The notes: generated by a model not told the origin, from the sequence alone. Positions 43,632 to 53,290 are shown, counted from the stretch's first letter. The stretch is 64,000 nt of DNA from Kocuria sp. (GCA_030454085.1 JAKDJD010000002.1:55328-119327), one strand, 5' to 3'. Made by a program: numbers and translations.

Positions 43632-45545
43632 CTACGACGATTCGCGGGTCAGGATGTCTCTCAGATTGTTGAGCACGGACATGTCCTCGATCGTCGAGGG
43701 GACCTTGTAGTCCTCCCGATCCGCAATCTGCCTCATGGTCTTCCGAAGGATCTTCCCGGATCGGGTTTTGGGCAGGCCCTCGACCACACGAACCTCCTTG
43801 AAGTCGGCGACCGCCCCGATCCTGGAACGGACCATGCCGACCAGCTCGCTCGCGAGATCCTCCTCCGTGATGCTCTCGCCCTGCTTGAGCACCACGTAGC
43901 CGGACGGCCGTTGCCCCTTGAGCGGATCGGCGACGCCGATGACTGCGCACTCGGCCACCGCCGGGTGAGAGCCGAGCACCTGTTCCATGGCCCCAGTCGA
44001 CAGGCGGTGACCCGAAACGTTGATGACGTCGTCGGTCCTCCCCATCACGAAGACATACCCTTCTTCGTCCAGGTACCCCGAGTCGCCCGTCGCATAGTAG
44101 CCGTCGAAAGCGGTCAGGTAGGAGGAGATGAACCTGTCGTCATCGCCCCACAACGTGGGCAGAGTCCCCGGAGGCAGCGGCAGCTTCAACGCGATGTTCC
44201 CCTCCGTACCGGCCTCCACCGGATCGCCCGAGGGGTCCAGAACGGCGACGTCGTACCCGGGCACCGGCACGCTCGGTGACCCGGATTTGATGGGCAGGGG
44301 TTCGAGGCCCCGAGGGTTGGCCGCGATCGGCCACCCTGTCTCCGTCTGCCACCAGTTGTCGACCACCGGAACCCCCAGCAGTTCCCCCGCCCACTGGTAG
44401 GTGTCCGGGTCGAGCCTCTCCCCCGCCACGAAGAGCGTCTCCAGGGAGGAGAGGTCGTAATTTGCGGCCAATTCTCCGCTCGGGTCCGCTTTGCGGATGG
44501 CCCGAATCGCGGTTGGAGCAGTAAAGAGGACCTTGGCCCCGGCCTCTTCGACCACGCGCCAGAAGGCCCCCGCATCCGGAGTGCCGATGGGTTTCCCCTC
44601 GTACAGGACCGTCGTTGCCCCCGTCAGCAAGGGCGCATAGACGATGTAGGAATGGCCCACGACCCACCCGACGTCGGAGGCGGTGAACATGACCTCGCCG
44701 GGACCGACGTCGTAGATGTTCTGCATCGACCATCGGAGTGCGACGGCGTGGGATCCGTTGTCCCGGACCACGCCCTTCGGTGACCCGGTGGTTCCGGAGG
44801 TGTAGAGGATGTACAGCGGATCGGTCGCCCGGACGGTCGTGCATTCGGCGGGGTCGGCCTCGCGCACGGCCTCGTCCCAGTCCAGCCATCGGGTCGGTGA
44901 CCCCTGCGACCTGGCAGCCGCTTCCGCGACCGATGTCTCGAAGCCCGTCCGCGCCCTGACGAACACCGCGCCGACCGGATGCTCCGCCAGCTTCAGCGCC
45001 TCCTCGACGGCGGGAATGTATTCGACGCGCCGCTTCGGTTCAACGCCCCCACTCGTGGTGACCACGGCCTTCGGCTCGCAGTCGTCGATGCGGGCCGCGA
45101 GCTCCGCGGGAGCGAATCCGCCGAAGACCACGGAGTGGATGGCGCCGATTCGCGCGCAGGCGAGCATCGCGACCATGGCCTCCGGGATCATCGGCATGTA
45201 GAGAAGAACTCGGTCGCCATGGCCGATACCGGCGTCGGCGAGCGCGCCTGCGAAGCCACTCACCCGCTCGAGAAGTTCACCGTAGGTGATGTCCTGCTGG
45301 GTCCCGGTCACGGGCGAGTCGTATCGAATGGCCACTCGGTCTCCGCGACCGGCTTCCACGTGTCGATCGACCGCGTTGTAGCAAGTGTTCAGTTCGCCGT
45401 CCGGGAACCACCGGTAGATCGGTGGCCTGGATTCGTCCAGCGCCCGGGTGGGAGGAGTGGCCCAGTCGATGCCTTGGGCGGCTTCGAGCCAGAATTCTTC
45501 GGGTTGCTCGACGCTTCGTTCGAAGACTTCGCGGTACGTGGTCAT
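43632..45545 (-). CDS. prpE: Propionyl-CoA synthetase PrpE
   Basis: The 637-residue AMP-forming acyl-CoA synthetase activates propionate with ATP and CoA. The N-terminus (MTTYREVFERSVEQPEEFW) and NTCYNAVDRHVEAGRGDRVA match PrpE rather than acetyl-CoA synthetase. Adenylation motifs are ILYTSGTTGSPKGVV, NWWQTETGWPI, YYATGDSGYLDEEG and the C-terminal lysine motif LPKTRSGKILRKTMR. GAGGAA lies eight bases upstream of the ATG. It is divergent from the GntR regulator and prpDBC, so propionyl-CoA made here enters the methylcitrate cycle encoded next door. Confidence 0.94.
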   Translation of the reverse strand: MTTYREVFERSVEQPEEFWLEAAQGIDWATPPTRALDESRPPIYRWFPDGELNTCYNAVDRHVEAGRGDRVAIRYDSPVTGTQQDITYGELLERVSGFAGALADAGIGHGDRVLLYMPMIPEAMVAMLACARIGAIHSVVFGGFAPAELAARIDDCEPKAVVTTSGGVEPKRRVEYIPAVEEALKLAEHPVGAVFVRARTGFETSVAEAAARSQGSPTRWLDWDEAVREADPAECTTVRATDPLYILYTSGTTGSPKGVVRDNGSHAVALRWSMQNIYDVGPGEVMFTASDVGWVVGHSYIVYAPLLTGATTVLYEGKPIGTPDAGAFWRVVEEAGAKVLFTAPTAIRAIRKADPSGELAANYDLSSLETLFVAGERLDPDTYQWAGELLGVPVVDNWWQTETGWPIAANPRGLEPLPIKSGSPSVPVPGYDVAVLDPSGDPVEAGTEGNIALKLPLPPGTLPTLWGDDDRFISSYLTAFDGYYATGDSGYLDEEGYVFVMGRTDDVINVSGHRLSTGAMEQVLGSHPAVAECAVIGVADPLKGQRPSGYVVLKQGESITEEDLASELVGMVRSRIGAVADFKEVRVVEGLPKTRSGKILRKTMRQIADREDYKVPSTIEDMSVLNNLRDILTRESS

Positions 45546-45655
45546 GTCACCGGTTCCTCACATGTGCTCCGTTGCAAATGGTTCCGCGCCCGGAGGTTCC
45601 GAACGCGCGGAAGATTTCACCAATGTAGTGGTCTGACTCACACAAAACAAGACTC

Positions 45656-45738
45656 TGTATACACACCACGAAAAATTGGCCGCTGACATCCCGCAATATT
45701 GCGGACACGTTGCGTGACGAGGGGCACTTCTGTATACA
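45656..45738. promoter_or_regulatory. Triple-palindrome control region of the prp genes
   Basis: TGTATACA occurs at 45656-45663 and again at 45731-45738, both within the decamer TCTGTATACA. A perfect 14-bp palindrome CCGCAATATTGCGG (45691-45704) lies midway, its centre 38 and 37 bp from the flanking centres. All three lie in the prpE-gntR divergent spacer. FadR/GntR operators often take the TGTA-TACA form. Confidence 0.6.
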
Positions 45739-45782
45739 TAGAGGCACGGATCAGACGACGCCGACGCAGGGAGAACAAGTTC

Positions 45783-46457
45783 ATGAGAGCCTCCGAGCGC
45801 GCATACCAGACCCTGCGGACCGACATCATCGAATGGCACCTCGAGCCGGGGACCACGGTCAACGAGGTCGAGCAGGCCCAGCGTCTCGGGGTCTCACGAA
45901 CGCCCATCCGTGAGGCCTTCTCGCGACTCATGTCCGAGGGCCTGGTCGAACCCGGGCCGGGGCGCGGCGTCGTCGTCACGCCCGTCTCGGTGACCAACGT
46001 GAAGGCCATGTTCGAATTGCGCATCGCCCTGGAGACCCAGGCGGCGGCCCTCGCGGCACTCAAGGGCCGGTCCGAAACCTTCGGGCAACTGGCCGCCCGT
46101 CTCGACGAGGCGGCCACATTTCTGGATGACGACGACGCAGATCGCAGCTCCTACTACCTCCTCGTCGAGGAGATGGACACCGAGATCGACCTCGCGGCCC
46201 AGAACACCTATCTCACCCAGGCCCAACGACAGTTGCGCACCCACCTCGGACGAGTCCGGAAGCTGTCCAAGGGCAACGAGAACCGTCTCATGGCGGCGGC
46301 CCACGAGCATGCCGCCATTTCCCGGGCCATCAGCGCGGGCGACGTCGAACTTGCCCAAGCCGCCGTGCGCATCCACCTGTCGAACGCGCTCTCGGCGATT
46401 CTCGACGCCGTCCCGGAACGACACGACCACGAGGGCGACCGCATCAACGCCGCCTGA
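45783..46457 (+). CDS. GntR-family (FCD) regulator of the methylcitrate genes
   Basis: The product has 224 residues. The GntR winged helix covers residues 1-68: [48 protein letters not shown]. The FCD effector domain follows ([48 protein letters not shown]). The acidic and histidine residues in these helices usually bind a metal and an organic acid. ATG 45783 follows GGAGAAC. The frame open to 45699 crosses the palindromes, so it is not coding there. It is first in an apparent gntR-prpD-prpB-prpC operon, and likely responds to a methylcitrate-cycle intermediate. Confidence 0.9.
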   Translation: MRASERAYQTLRTDIIEWHLEPGTTVNEVEQAQRLGVSRTPIREAFSRLMSEGLVEPGPGRGVVVTPVSVTNVKAMFELRIALETQAAALAALKGRSETFGQLAARLDEAATFLDDDDADRSSYYLLVEEMDTEIDLAAQNTYLTQAQRQLRTHLGRVRKLSKGNENRLMAAAHEHAAISRAISAGDVELAQAAVRIHLSNALSAILDAVPERHDHEGDRINAA

Positions 46458-46506
46458 GGCAATCCACCGTACGAACACCTCGACCGAGGAAGAAAGGACA
46501 TATCCC

Positions 46507-48027
46507 GTGACCGTCAATCATCACGTGCGTGTGCACCGCAGCGAAGAGAACCTGGCTCGCGAGGACCAACTCGCCCACAAGATCGCCGAAGTCGCCTCCG
46601 ACCCCGTGGCGATCGACCCGGCTGTCGAGGACATGGTGATCAACCGCATCCTGGACAACGCGTCCGTCGCGATCGCGTCCCTCAACAGGGGCCCCATCAT
46701 CGCGGCACGGGACCAGGCGCTGACCCACCGCCCCGGACCCGGCGGATCCGGCTCGACCCTCTACGGCATCGCCCCGGAACGGACCAAGGTTTCCCCCGAG
46801 TGGGCGGCCTGGGCCAACGGCGTGGCCGTGAGGGAACTCGACTACCACGACACCTTCCTCGCGGCGGAGTACTCACATCCGGGGGACAACATTCCGCCGA
46901 TTCTCGCAGTCGCGCAGCATGCTCAGCGCTCCGGGGCGGATCTGATCCGCGGTATTGCCACCGGGTACGAAATCCAGATCGACCTGACCAAGGCGATCTG
47001 CTTGCACAAGCACAAGATCGACCATGTGGCCCATCTCGGTCCCTCGGCCGCGGCGGGCATCGGCACCTTGCTCGGCTTGGACACGGAAACGATTTTCCAG
47101 GCCGTCGGCCAGGCACTGCACACCACGACCGCGACCAGGCAGTCACGCAAGGGCGAGATCTCGACGTGGAAGTCCCACGCCCCCGCCTTCGCCGGCAAGA
47201 TGGCCGTTGAAGCAGTCGACCGTGCCATGCGGGGCCAGACGTCGCCGGTACCGATCTACGAGGGCGAGGACGGCGTCATCGCATGGATGCTCGACGGCCC
47301 GGACGCATCCTACGACGTCCCCCTCCCCGAGAACGGAGAGGCGAAGCGCGCGATCCTGGACTCCTACACCAAGGAGCACTCGGCCGAGTACCAGGCTCAG
47401 GCCTGGATCGACTTGGCCCGCAAGCTGCATCGCGAGCGCCCCGAGATCGCCGATCCGGAGAAGGTCGAATCGGTGGTCCTCCATACGTCCCACCACACGC
47501 ATTACGTGATCGGTTCGGGCGCCAACGACCCCCAGAAGTACGACCCGAAGGCATCGCGGGAGACCCTGGACCATTCGATCCCCTATATCTTCACCGTGGC
47601 TCTGCAGGACGGCGAGTGGGACCACAACCATTCCTACGACGCCGAGCGCGCAGGTCGCAGGGACACCGTTGCCCTGTGGCACAAGGTCACGACCGAAGAG
47701 GACCCCGAGTGGACGCGTCGTTACCACTCGCTGGATCCGGAGGAGAAAGCCTTCGGTGGCCGAGCGGAGATCACGCTCACCGATGGAACGGTGGTGACCG
47801 AGGAGATCGCGGTCGCCGACGCCCACCCCCTCGGAGCGCGGCCCTTCGCCCGCGAACAGTACATCGGCAAACTGCGGTCCCTCGCGGAAGGGTCGGTCAC
47901 GGACACGGAGCTCGATCGCTTTATCCAGGCGGCCGAGAATCTTTCGGACCTGGGCCCGGGCGATCTCGATGCGCTCACCGTGACCGCGGCCGGGGAACTG
48001 AATACCGGAGCGAAAGGACTGTTCTGA
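46507..48027 (+). CDS. prpD: 2-Methylcitrate dehydratase PrpD
   Basis: The 506-residue product is a MmgE/PrpD-family dehydratase that converts 2-methylcitrate to 2-methylaconitate. Typical segments are [42 protein letters not shown], and [18 protein letters not shown]. The C-terminal domain has [23 protein letters not shown] 46507 is preceded by AAAGGA eight bases upstream. The frame is open to 46126 only because it runs antisense through part of the GntR gene's sequence in another frame. It lies 49 bp after gntR and 1 bp before prpB. Confidence 0.94.
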   Translation: MTVNHHVRVHRSEENLAREDQLAHKIAEVASDPVAIDPAVEDMVINRILDNASVAIASLNRGPIIAARDQALTHRPGPGGSGSTLYGIAPERTKVSPEWAAWANGVAVRELDYHDTFLAAEYSHPGDNIPPILAVAQHAQRSGADLIRGIATGYEIQIDLTKAICLHKHKIDHVAHLGPSAAAGIGTLLGLDTETIFQAVGQALHTTTATRQSRKGEISTWKSHAPAFAGKMAVEAVDRAMRGQTSPVPIYEGEDGVIAWMLDGPDASYDVPLPENGEAKRAILDSYTKEHSAEYQAQAWIDLARKLHRERPEIADPEKVESVVLHTSHHTHYVIGSGANDPQKYDPKASRETLDHSIPYIFTVALQDGEWDHNHSYDAERAGRRDTVALWHKVTTEEDPEWTRRYHSLDPEEKAFGGRAEITLTDGTVVTEEIAVADAHPLGARPFAREQYIGKLRSLAEGSVTDTELDRFIQAAENLSDLGPGDLDALTVTAAGELNTGAKGLF

Positions 48028-48028
48028 C

Positions 48029-48952
48029 ATGCTGTACCCCTCAACATCCCCCGCACAGAAACGGCTCGATCTGCGTCGCATTCTCGCTGACGGCCCCCGC
48101 AACGGCGGAACCATCAAACAGTTCCCGGGCGCATACACCCCGATTTCCGCGAAGCTCATCGAGGAGAAAGGGTACGACGGCGTCTACATCTCCGGGGCGG
48201 TCATCGCCAACGAGCTGGGGTTCCCCGATATCGGCCTGACGACTCTCACCGAGGTAGCCCATCGCGCCGGCCAGATCGCGCGCATGACGAACCTTCCGGC
48301 CATCGTCGACGCCGACACCGGGTTCGGAGAGCCGATGAATGTGGCCCGGACCGTCCAAGAGCTCGAGGACGCCGGCCTGGCCGGTTGCCACATCGAGGAC
48401 CAGTTCAATCCGAAGCGTTGCGGTCACCTGGACAACAAGAACATTGTGGACGAGGACACGGCGATCAAACGCATCCGTGCCGCGGCCCAGGCTCGCAGGG
48501 ACGAGAACTTCCTGATCATGGCTCGCACAGACCTTCGCGGCGTCGACGGCTTGGATGCCGCGGTCGACCGTATGAAGGCGCTGGTCGACGCCGGGGCCGA
48601 TGCAATCTTCCCGGAGGCCATGAAGGACCTGGGCGAATTCGAAGCGGTCCGTGAGGCCGTGGACGTCCCCGTCCTGGCCAATATGACGGAGTTCGGAAAG
48701 TCCAGGTTGTACACGACCGATGAACTGTCCGATTCCGGCGTGGATATGGTCATCTACCCGGTGACCTTGTTGCGCAGCTCCCTCGGGGCCATGGAGAGAG
48801 TACTGGACGACATCGCAGCACACGGTACCCAAGAGGCATCCGTGGATGAGATGCTCACCAGACAGCGTCTCTACGAACTGGTGGACTACGAGGCCTACAA
48901 CGCGTTCGATACCGGAATCTTCAATTTCGAGGTGCCCGAACGGTTCCAGTAA
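48029..48952 (+). CDS. prpB: 2-Methylisocitrate lyase PrpB
   Basis: The 307-residue product cleaves 2-methylisocitrate into pyruvate and succinate. The TIM-barrel isocitrate-lyase-superfamily signature KRCGHL is at residues 129-134, with the catalytic C131. DADTGFGEPMNVARTV, with the metal-binding aspartates, precedes it. FPGAYTPISAKLIEEKGYDGVYISG starts the barrel. The C-terminal helices are normal length. The ATG follows the prpD stop by one base, with AAAGGA inside prpD serving as ribosome site. Confidence 0.95.
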   Translation: MLYPSTSPAQKRLDLRRILADGPRNGGTIKQFPGAYTPISAKLIEEKGYDGVYISGAVIANELGFPDIGLTTLTEVAHRAGQIARMTNLPAIVDADTGFGEPMNVARTVQELEDAGLAGCHIEDQFNPKRCGHLDNKNIVDEDTAIKRIRAAAQARRDENFLIMARTDLRGVDGLDAAVDRMKALVDAGADAIFPEAMKDLGEFEAVREAVDVPVLANMTEFGKSRLYTTDELSDSGVDMVIYPVTLLRSSLGAMERVLDDIAAHGTQEASVDEMLTRQRLYELVDYEAYNAFDTGIFNFEVPERFQ

Positions 48953-49002
48953 CCCGGAAGCATCTGCACGACACAGGCACAACCGATTCGAAGGAGAATC
49001 AC

Positions 49003-50148
49003 ATGACCACGCAAGACGACATCAAGAAGGGCCTGGCCGGCGTCGTCGCGGACACGACCGCGATCTCGAAAGTCAACCCTGACTCCAATTCCCTGCTGTA
49101 CCGCGGTTACCCCGTCCAAGAGCTTGCCGCGAATTGTTCCTTCGAAGAGGTCGCGTTGCTTCTGTGGACGGGCGAGCTTCCCGGGGCGTCGGATCTGAAG
49201 GAGTTCTCCGAATTCGAGGCGGCGCACCGTGAGCTCTCCCCGGAGCTCAAAGCGGTCATCGACGCGCTCCCCACGGACTGCCACCCCATGGACGTCTGCC
49301 GCACCGCGGTCTCTGTGCTGGGTGCACAGGACCCGGCGTCGGAGGACGACTCCCAGGAAGCCAACCTCACGAAATCCAAGAAGCTGTTCGCCGCGATGCC
49401 CGCCGTGGTGGCCTACGACCAGCGGCGGCGACGCGGCGAGGAGATCATCTCGCCACGTGCGGACCTGGACTACTGCGACAACTTCCTTTACATGACTTTC
49501 GGTGAGGTTCCGGCCGCGGAGGTCAAGAAGGCTTTCCAGGTCTCGATGGTTCTCTACGCCGAGCATTCCTTCAATTGTTCGACGTTCACCGCGCGGACGA
49601 TTGCATCATCGCTCTCCGATCTGCATTCGGCCATCACCGGCGCCATCGGTGCTCTCAAGGGACCCCTGCACGGTGGTGCCAACGAGGCTGTGATGGAAAC
49701 CTTCGACGAGATCGGGATCCGGAAGGATGAGTCCGAGCAGGAGGCCGAGAAGAGGGCCAAGGAGTGGATGGATGATGCCCTGGCTCAGAAGAAGAAGGTC
49801 ATGGGATTCGGACACCGTGTGTACAAGAACGGCGACTCCCGAGTTCCCACCATGCAGGACGCCCTGACCGACATGATCAAGTACTTCGGCCGGGAAGAGA
49901 TGCTGGGCCTGTACAACGGTCTGGCCAACTCGATGGACGAGGCCAAAGGCATCAAGCCCAACCTGGACTACCCCGCTGGTCCGACCTATCACCTCATGGG
50001 TTTCGATACCCAGACCTTCACGCCGCTCTTCGTGGCGGCTCGCATGACGGGCTGGACGGCACACGTGATGGAACAGCTGGCCGACAACTCGCTGATTCGC
50101 CCGCTGTCCGATTACAACGGACCGGACGAACGCCACGTCGAGAAGTGA
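49003..50148 (+). CDS. prpC: 2-Methylcitrate synthase PrpC
   Basis: The 381-residue citrate-synthase-family enzyme condenses propionyl-CoA with oxaloacetate. The two catalytic histidines lie in GPLHGGANEAVM and VMGFGHRVYKNGDSR, and the late segment FVAARMTGWTAHVMEQ carries the C-terminal active-site region. Position directly after prpD and prpB, and its 'type II short' length, support methylcitrate rather than citrate synthase, although such enzymes may do both. GGAG lies six to nine bases before the ATG. It is last in the operon. Confidence 0.93.
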   Translation: MTTQDDIKKGLAGVVADTTAISKVNPDSNSLLYRGYPVQELAANCSFEEVALLLWTGELPGASDLKEFSEFEAAHRELSPELKAVIDALPTDCHPMDVCRTAVSVLGAQDPASEDDSQEANLTKSKKLFAAMPAVVAYDQRRRRGEEIISPRADLDYCDNFLYMTFGEVPAAEVKKAFQVSMVLYAEHSFNCSTFTARTIASSLSDLHSAITGAIGALKGPLHGGANEAVMETFDEIGIRKDESEQEAEKRAKEWMDDALAQKKKVMGFGHRVYKNGDSRVPTMQDALTDMIKYFGREEMLGLYNGLANSMDEAKGIKPNLDYPAGPTYHLMGFDTQTFTPLFVAARMTGWTAHVMEQLADNSLIRPLSDYNGPDERHVEK

Positions 50149-50517
50149 TGGCCTGAACCTCACGACCGGACCCGAGGAGAGCCGTGGCGCGCATGCGAGA
50201 CCTGCGTATCTTGCGTGCGCGCCACTGCTCGTTGCGCCGCCTGCCGCCCAGAACCTCGATCTTTCTGGCCCTGACCGTCAACCGGAGGCTCGGAAGGCGC
50301 CGTACGTGGCCTTCTCTCCGAGGTCTCCAGGCAGACGAGATCGGTAGGTTTCCGGTGTCCGGACAAGGATCTTCTCAACGTCGTCGGCATCGGATCGCGC
50401 GCTCGGGACAGTCTTTTCGCCGACTCTCAACGGGGCACTCGTGCTCGGCGAGCGCGATGGAGACGTCGGACCGCCCCTGTGCGATCCCACCCACCTAGGG
50501 GCGGTCTGCCGTAGCGC
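50149..50517. other. Gene-free spacer between prpC and xerD
   Basis: No convincing gene was seen in these 369 bases. Short open frames on both strands are arginine-rich and look like non-coding GC-rich sequence. The spacer holds a perfect 10-base dyad (GTGGCGCGCA at 50184-50193 and its complement at 50216-50225, 22-base loop) and, at its right end, the terminator listed separately. It could harbour a small RNA or a decayed remnant. Confidence 0.5.
50469..50506. terminator. Bidirectional hairpin between convergent prpC and xerD
   Basis: GACCGCCCCT (50469-50478) and AGGGGCGGTC (50497-50506) pair perfectly around an 18-base loop. The hairpin lies 12 bases past the xerD stop and 320 bases past prpC. 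No T-run is present. Confidence 0.6.
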
Positions 50518-51516
50518 CTAACCGAGTGCCCGCGGATGGCTCGTGAGAAACACCTCGCGGAGGGTATCGGCGGTGACCTTGGTATATATCTGTGTCGTGG
50601 TCAGCGACGAGTGACCGAGCAGCTCTTGGACGACCCGAATGTCCGCACCGCCTTCGATCAGGTGCGTCGCGAAGGAATGCCGAAGCGTGTGAGGGGAAAG
50701 CTCGGCCGTGATGTTTGCCCGCTCCGCGGCCTTCTTGAGCACGAGCCAGGCTCCTTGCCGGGTCAGGCGCCCCCCGCGTGCGTTGAGGAAGAGCGCGGGA
50801 GTGCCTTTTCCCTTGGATGCAAAGAGCGGACGGGCCCGGACGAGATAAGAGGATATTGCCTCGTGCGCGTAGGAGCCCACCGGTACGAGACGCTCTTTTC
50901 CTCCTTTGCCCAGCAATCGTACGACGCCGCCCGCCACAGGGTCGCCGTTCGGATCTTCCTGGACGTCGCGGCCGTCCGGGCCGAAATCCGAGGACAGGTC
51001 GTCCCGGTCGACGCCGATGCTTTCCGAGATTCGTGCGCCCGTCGAGTACAGGAATTCCAGGAGTGCGGCGTCACGAAGTCCGGCAGGCGTTTCCCGGTCG
51101 GGGGCCTCCAGTATCCTGGTCACGGTCTCGACCGGCAATGCCTTGGGAAGACGCTCCCCTGCGCTGGGCGGTGTGACGGTTTCGGCAGGGTCGTGCTCCG
51201 TGAGGCCCTCGAGCAACCAGAATTTGTGCAGCCCCCTCGCCGAGACGACGCCGCGTGCAACGCTTCGGGTCGACAACCCGCAGCCGCCGTCAGTCTTGGG
51301 CCGTGCCAAGTATTGGATGTAATCCCGCACATCGTCCGTGGTGATGTCACGAGGTTCCCGCACGTGTCGCTGACCGACGAGGAAGCTCAGGTATCGGTCG
51401 AGGTCACGGCGGTACGAGGTCAGCGTGTTGTCCGAGAGTCCGCGTTCCACGGTGAGGTGTTGGAGATAGCGGCGAACGGGTCGATCGAGGCCCGTGGGGC
51501 GTTCCTGCTCACTCAC
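50518..51516 (-). CDS. xerD: Tyrosine recombinase XerD
   Basis: The 332-residue product resolves chromosome dimers with XerC at dif. The SAM-like N-terminal domain is at residues 10-110 (VRRYLQHLTVERGLSDNTL). Catalytic residues are R162 (TGARISES), K204 or K207 (GKGGKERLVPVG), H276 and R279 (SPHTLRHSFATHL), H302 (LLGHSSL) and the nucleophile Y311 (TTQIYTK). Between R162 and the lysine there are about 20 residues more than in E. coli XerD (GPDGRDVQEDPNGDPVAGG). GTG 51516 overlaps the Nudix gene's 3' end by 8 bp. Gene order pyrG-Nudix-xerD matches Rv1699-Rv1701. Confidence 0.94.
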   Translation of the reverse strand: MSEQERPTGLDRPVRRYLQHLTVERGLSDNTLTSYRRDLDRYLSFLVGQRHVREPRDITTDDVRDYIQYLARPKTDGGCGLSTRSVARGVVSARGLHKFWLLEGLTEHDPAETVTPPSAGERLPKALPVETVTRILEAPDRETPAGLRDAALLEFLYSTGARISESIGVDRDDLSSDFGPDGRDVQEDPNGDPVAGGVVRLLGKGGKERLVPVGSYAHEAISSYLVRARPLFASKGKGTPALFLNARGGRLTRQGAWLVLKKAAERANITAELSPHTLRHSFATHLIEGGADIRVVQELLGHSSLTTTQIYTKVTADTLREVFLTSHPRALG

Positions 51517-52204
51517 CGGACTTCGACTCACGCAGATGTTTGTGCGCCGGCCAGGGCTCTTCGGGGTCACGCAGATCGGCGTGGTCGCGGTGAATACTCG
51601 CCCAGGTCGCGAGGATCGCGATATTGGCGGTGGGTGAGTGCAGACCAGTGGCCAGGACGGCGCTGACGGCTTCTTCCATGGGAACCCACCTCTTCACGAT
51701 CTCTGCCTCCTCATCCGTGCGCTCAGTCAGGTCCTCTTCCGCGACGTCGTTGATTCCGCGGGCCAAGAAAATACGGTTCGCCTCGGTCGAGCATCCCGGC
51801 GAATTGTTGAATTCGGCGAGCGTGTGCCAGGTCGATGCCTTGAGATCGGTCTCTTCCGCCAGCTCGCGCTGGGCCGCGGCGAGAGGAGATTCGCCCTCAA
51901 CGTCGAGCAGGCCCGCGGGGATCTCCCACATGTTCATTTCCACCGGTTGGCGGTACTGGTTGATGAGCAGGATTTCGTTGTTCTCGTTGAGGGCAGCAAT
52001 CGCGACGGCGCCGGGGTGCCGCATGTAATCGCGGAAGAGTTCGTCACCGCCCTCGGTGAGGGCGAATGTCTCGCGGACGACGTCGAAGATCTGGCCCTCG
52101 AACGCGGTCTCCCGGGAGATGAGCTTGCGCGGATTGACCCTGTCCTGAGGCAGCCCGATGGCCGAAAGGTCGGGGGTCTGGGTCTCGTCGTGGGATGCAG
52201 TCAT
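51509..52204 (-). CDS. Nudix hydrolase, ADP-ribose pyrophosphatase type
   Basis: The product has 231 residues. The Nudix box GLLDVEGESPLAAAQRELAEETDL matches GX5EX7REUXEEXGU apart from the last glycine. INQYRQPVEMNMWEIPAG upstream is typical of ADP-ribose pyrophosphatases, which cleave ADP-ribose to AMP and ribose-5-phosphate. It corresponds in position to Rv1700. It overlaps xerD by 8 bp. Upstream there is a 1.1-kb stretch without a gene before pyrG, whereas in relatives the two genes are close. Ribosome site is weak (GGGGGC). Confidence 0.9.
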   Translation of the reverse strand: MTASHDETQTPDLSAIGLPQDRVNPRKLISRETAFEGQIFDVVRETFALTEGGDELFRDYMRHPGAVAIAALNENNEILLINQYRQPVEMNMWEIPAGLLDVEGESPLAAAQRELAEETDLKASTWHTLAEFNNSPGCSTEANRIFLARGINDVAEEDLTERTDEEAEIVKRWVPMEEAVSAVLATGLHSPTANIAILATWASIHRDHADLRDPEEPWPAHKHLRESKSGE

Positions 52205-53228
52205 GCCCCCAGGCTACCGCCGGAGCGAGGGTCCCCCGGAGTCGGCCTCCGCGGGACAAGAGCGGGGCATCCGCCGAGGCAGGAGAAAACTTTTGACTGA
52301 CCTGGTGGTTTAACGCAAAAAAAATGGTTGACGCAATTTTTCCGAAGCAACTTTCCACACACTCGTCCGAAAAAAGCTGCCCGCGATTCCGTGGTGTGTA
52401 TTACAGTCCTGTCACCAACCTGCTGTTGCATATGAAAAGCGGCCGATTGCGAAACGCAACACTATGCTCGATCGGAGTGGACCGCCGCCATGTCTGGTCC
52501 GGCTGTCGGCACACCATCTCATGCCACGGCGCCACGGAGTCGCGGCGACCAGGAGGCCGACAGTCAGGGTTTCAGCACCCAGCGGGAGGTGGGCAACAGC
52601 CTCCGCGCCAAGGACACCGAGAGGCAACAAAGCGTACTGGAATTACTGCTGAAATCCCTATTCCATCGAAATTATCAGTAGGTCACCCATGAATTTCCTT
52701 TGAAGATTCCTCACTCTGCCTTTCGCCCCACTGGCGGCGGCCATCTTTGCCTTCGCATCACTCTAGATTATCGAAACTGACGCGACTCTCATGGCGAGTC
52801 ACGTCCTGTGGATTGCCTCGGATATCAATGCTCCGGCGGCCAAAACCCCGGCGACCGCTCCAAAGCTCGACCGCAGGCTGGAGGATGTGACCAGAAACCG
52901 GCACCTGAATATCGCCAAGTTTCTGGACAGCCCCGAATCTTCCGCCGGCGGGGCGGAATTGCACCTCCTGGTCACCAATCCCGAGCATCACTCACAGAGG
53001 CTTTTGGACAACGGGTATTCTCCCTTCACCCCGGGCTACGTGGTCACCGCCGTGGAATCATTCGGCATCTATCTTGCCGTCTACGCCGCATTCACCGCGT
53101 TCTTCATCGCCACCGCACTCGCGGGCAGGCTCGTGGCTCTGGGACTATTGTGTCGGGTTCCGGTTCCTGCGATCGCGTCGTGGACCTCGACCAGTTCGCG
53201 GTCCCGGCCAGGTCCTGACCGCACGGAA
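52205..53228. pseudogene. Gene-poor, partly AT-rich region with possible decayed coding remnants
   Basis: No intact recognisable gene was found. The first part (52290-52450) is unusually AT-rich for this genome, with A- and T-runs and promoter-like TTGAC boxes. ATG 52690 begins MNFL, then a stop, then RFLTLPFAPLAAAIFAFASL and another stop, like a broken signal or membrane helix. An open frame from 52791 (164 residues) holds one clear hydrophobic stretch, FGIYLAVYAAFTAFFIATAL, then degenerates into arginine/serine-rich sequence. A 63-residue frame at 52490-52681 is also open. These look like pieces of a lost membrane-protein gene, but the family was not recognised. Confidence 0.35.
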
Positions 53229-53275
53229 ACGCAGGGCCGCCGTCATCCCGTGATCGGGAGACGACGACCCTGCGT
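53229..53275 (-). terminator. Hairpin after pyrG
   Basis: ACGCAGGG (53229-53236) pairs with CCCTGCGT (53268-53275), and an inner stem TCCCG-TGAT-CGGGA continues it. It starts 15 bases after the pyrG stop on the reverse strand. There is no U-run. Confidence 0.65.
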
Positions 53276-53290
53276 CCTCTGGTAGGCGGC

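Noticed and set aside
50184..50498. Open frame of 104 residues after prpC
   Set aside because: Arginine-rich, no ribosome site and no recognised domain. Probably chance.
52290..52450. Replication or dif-like site in the AT-rich gap near xerD
   Set aside because: No 28-bp dif consensus with inverted arms was seen, only A- and T-runs and promoter-like boxes.
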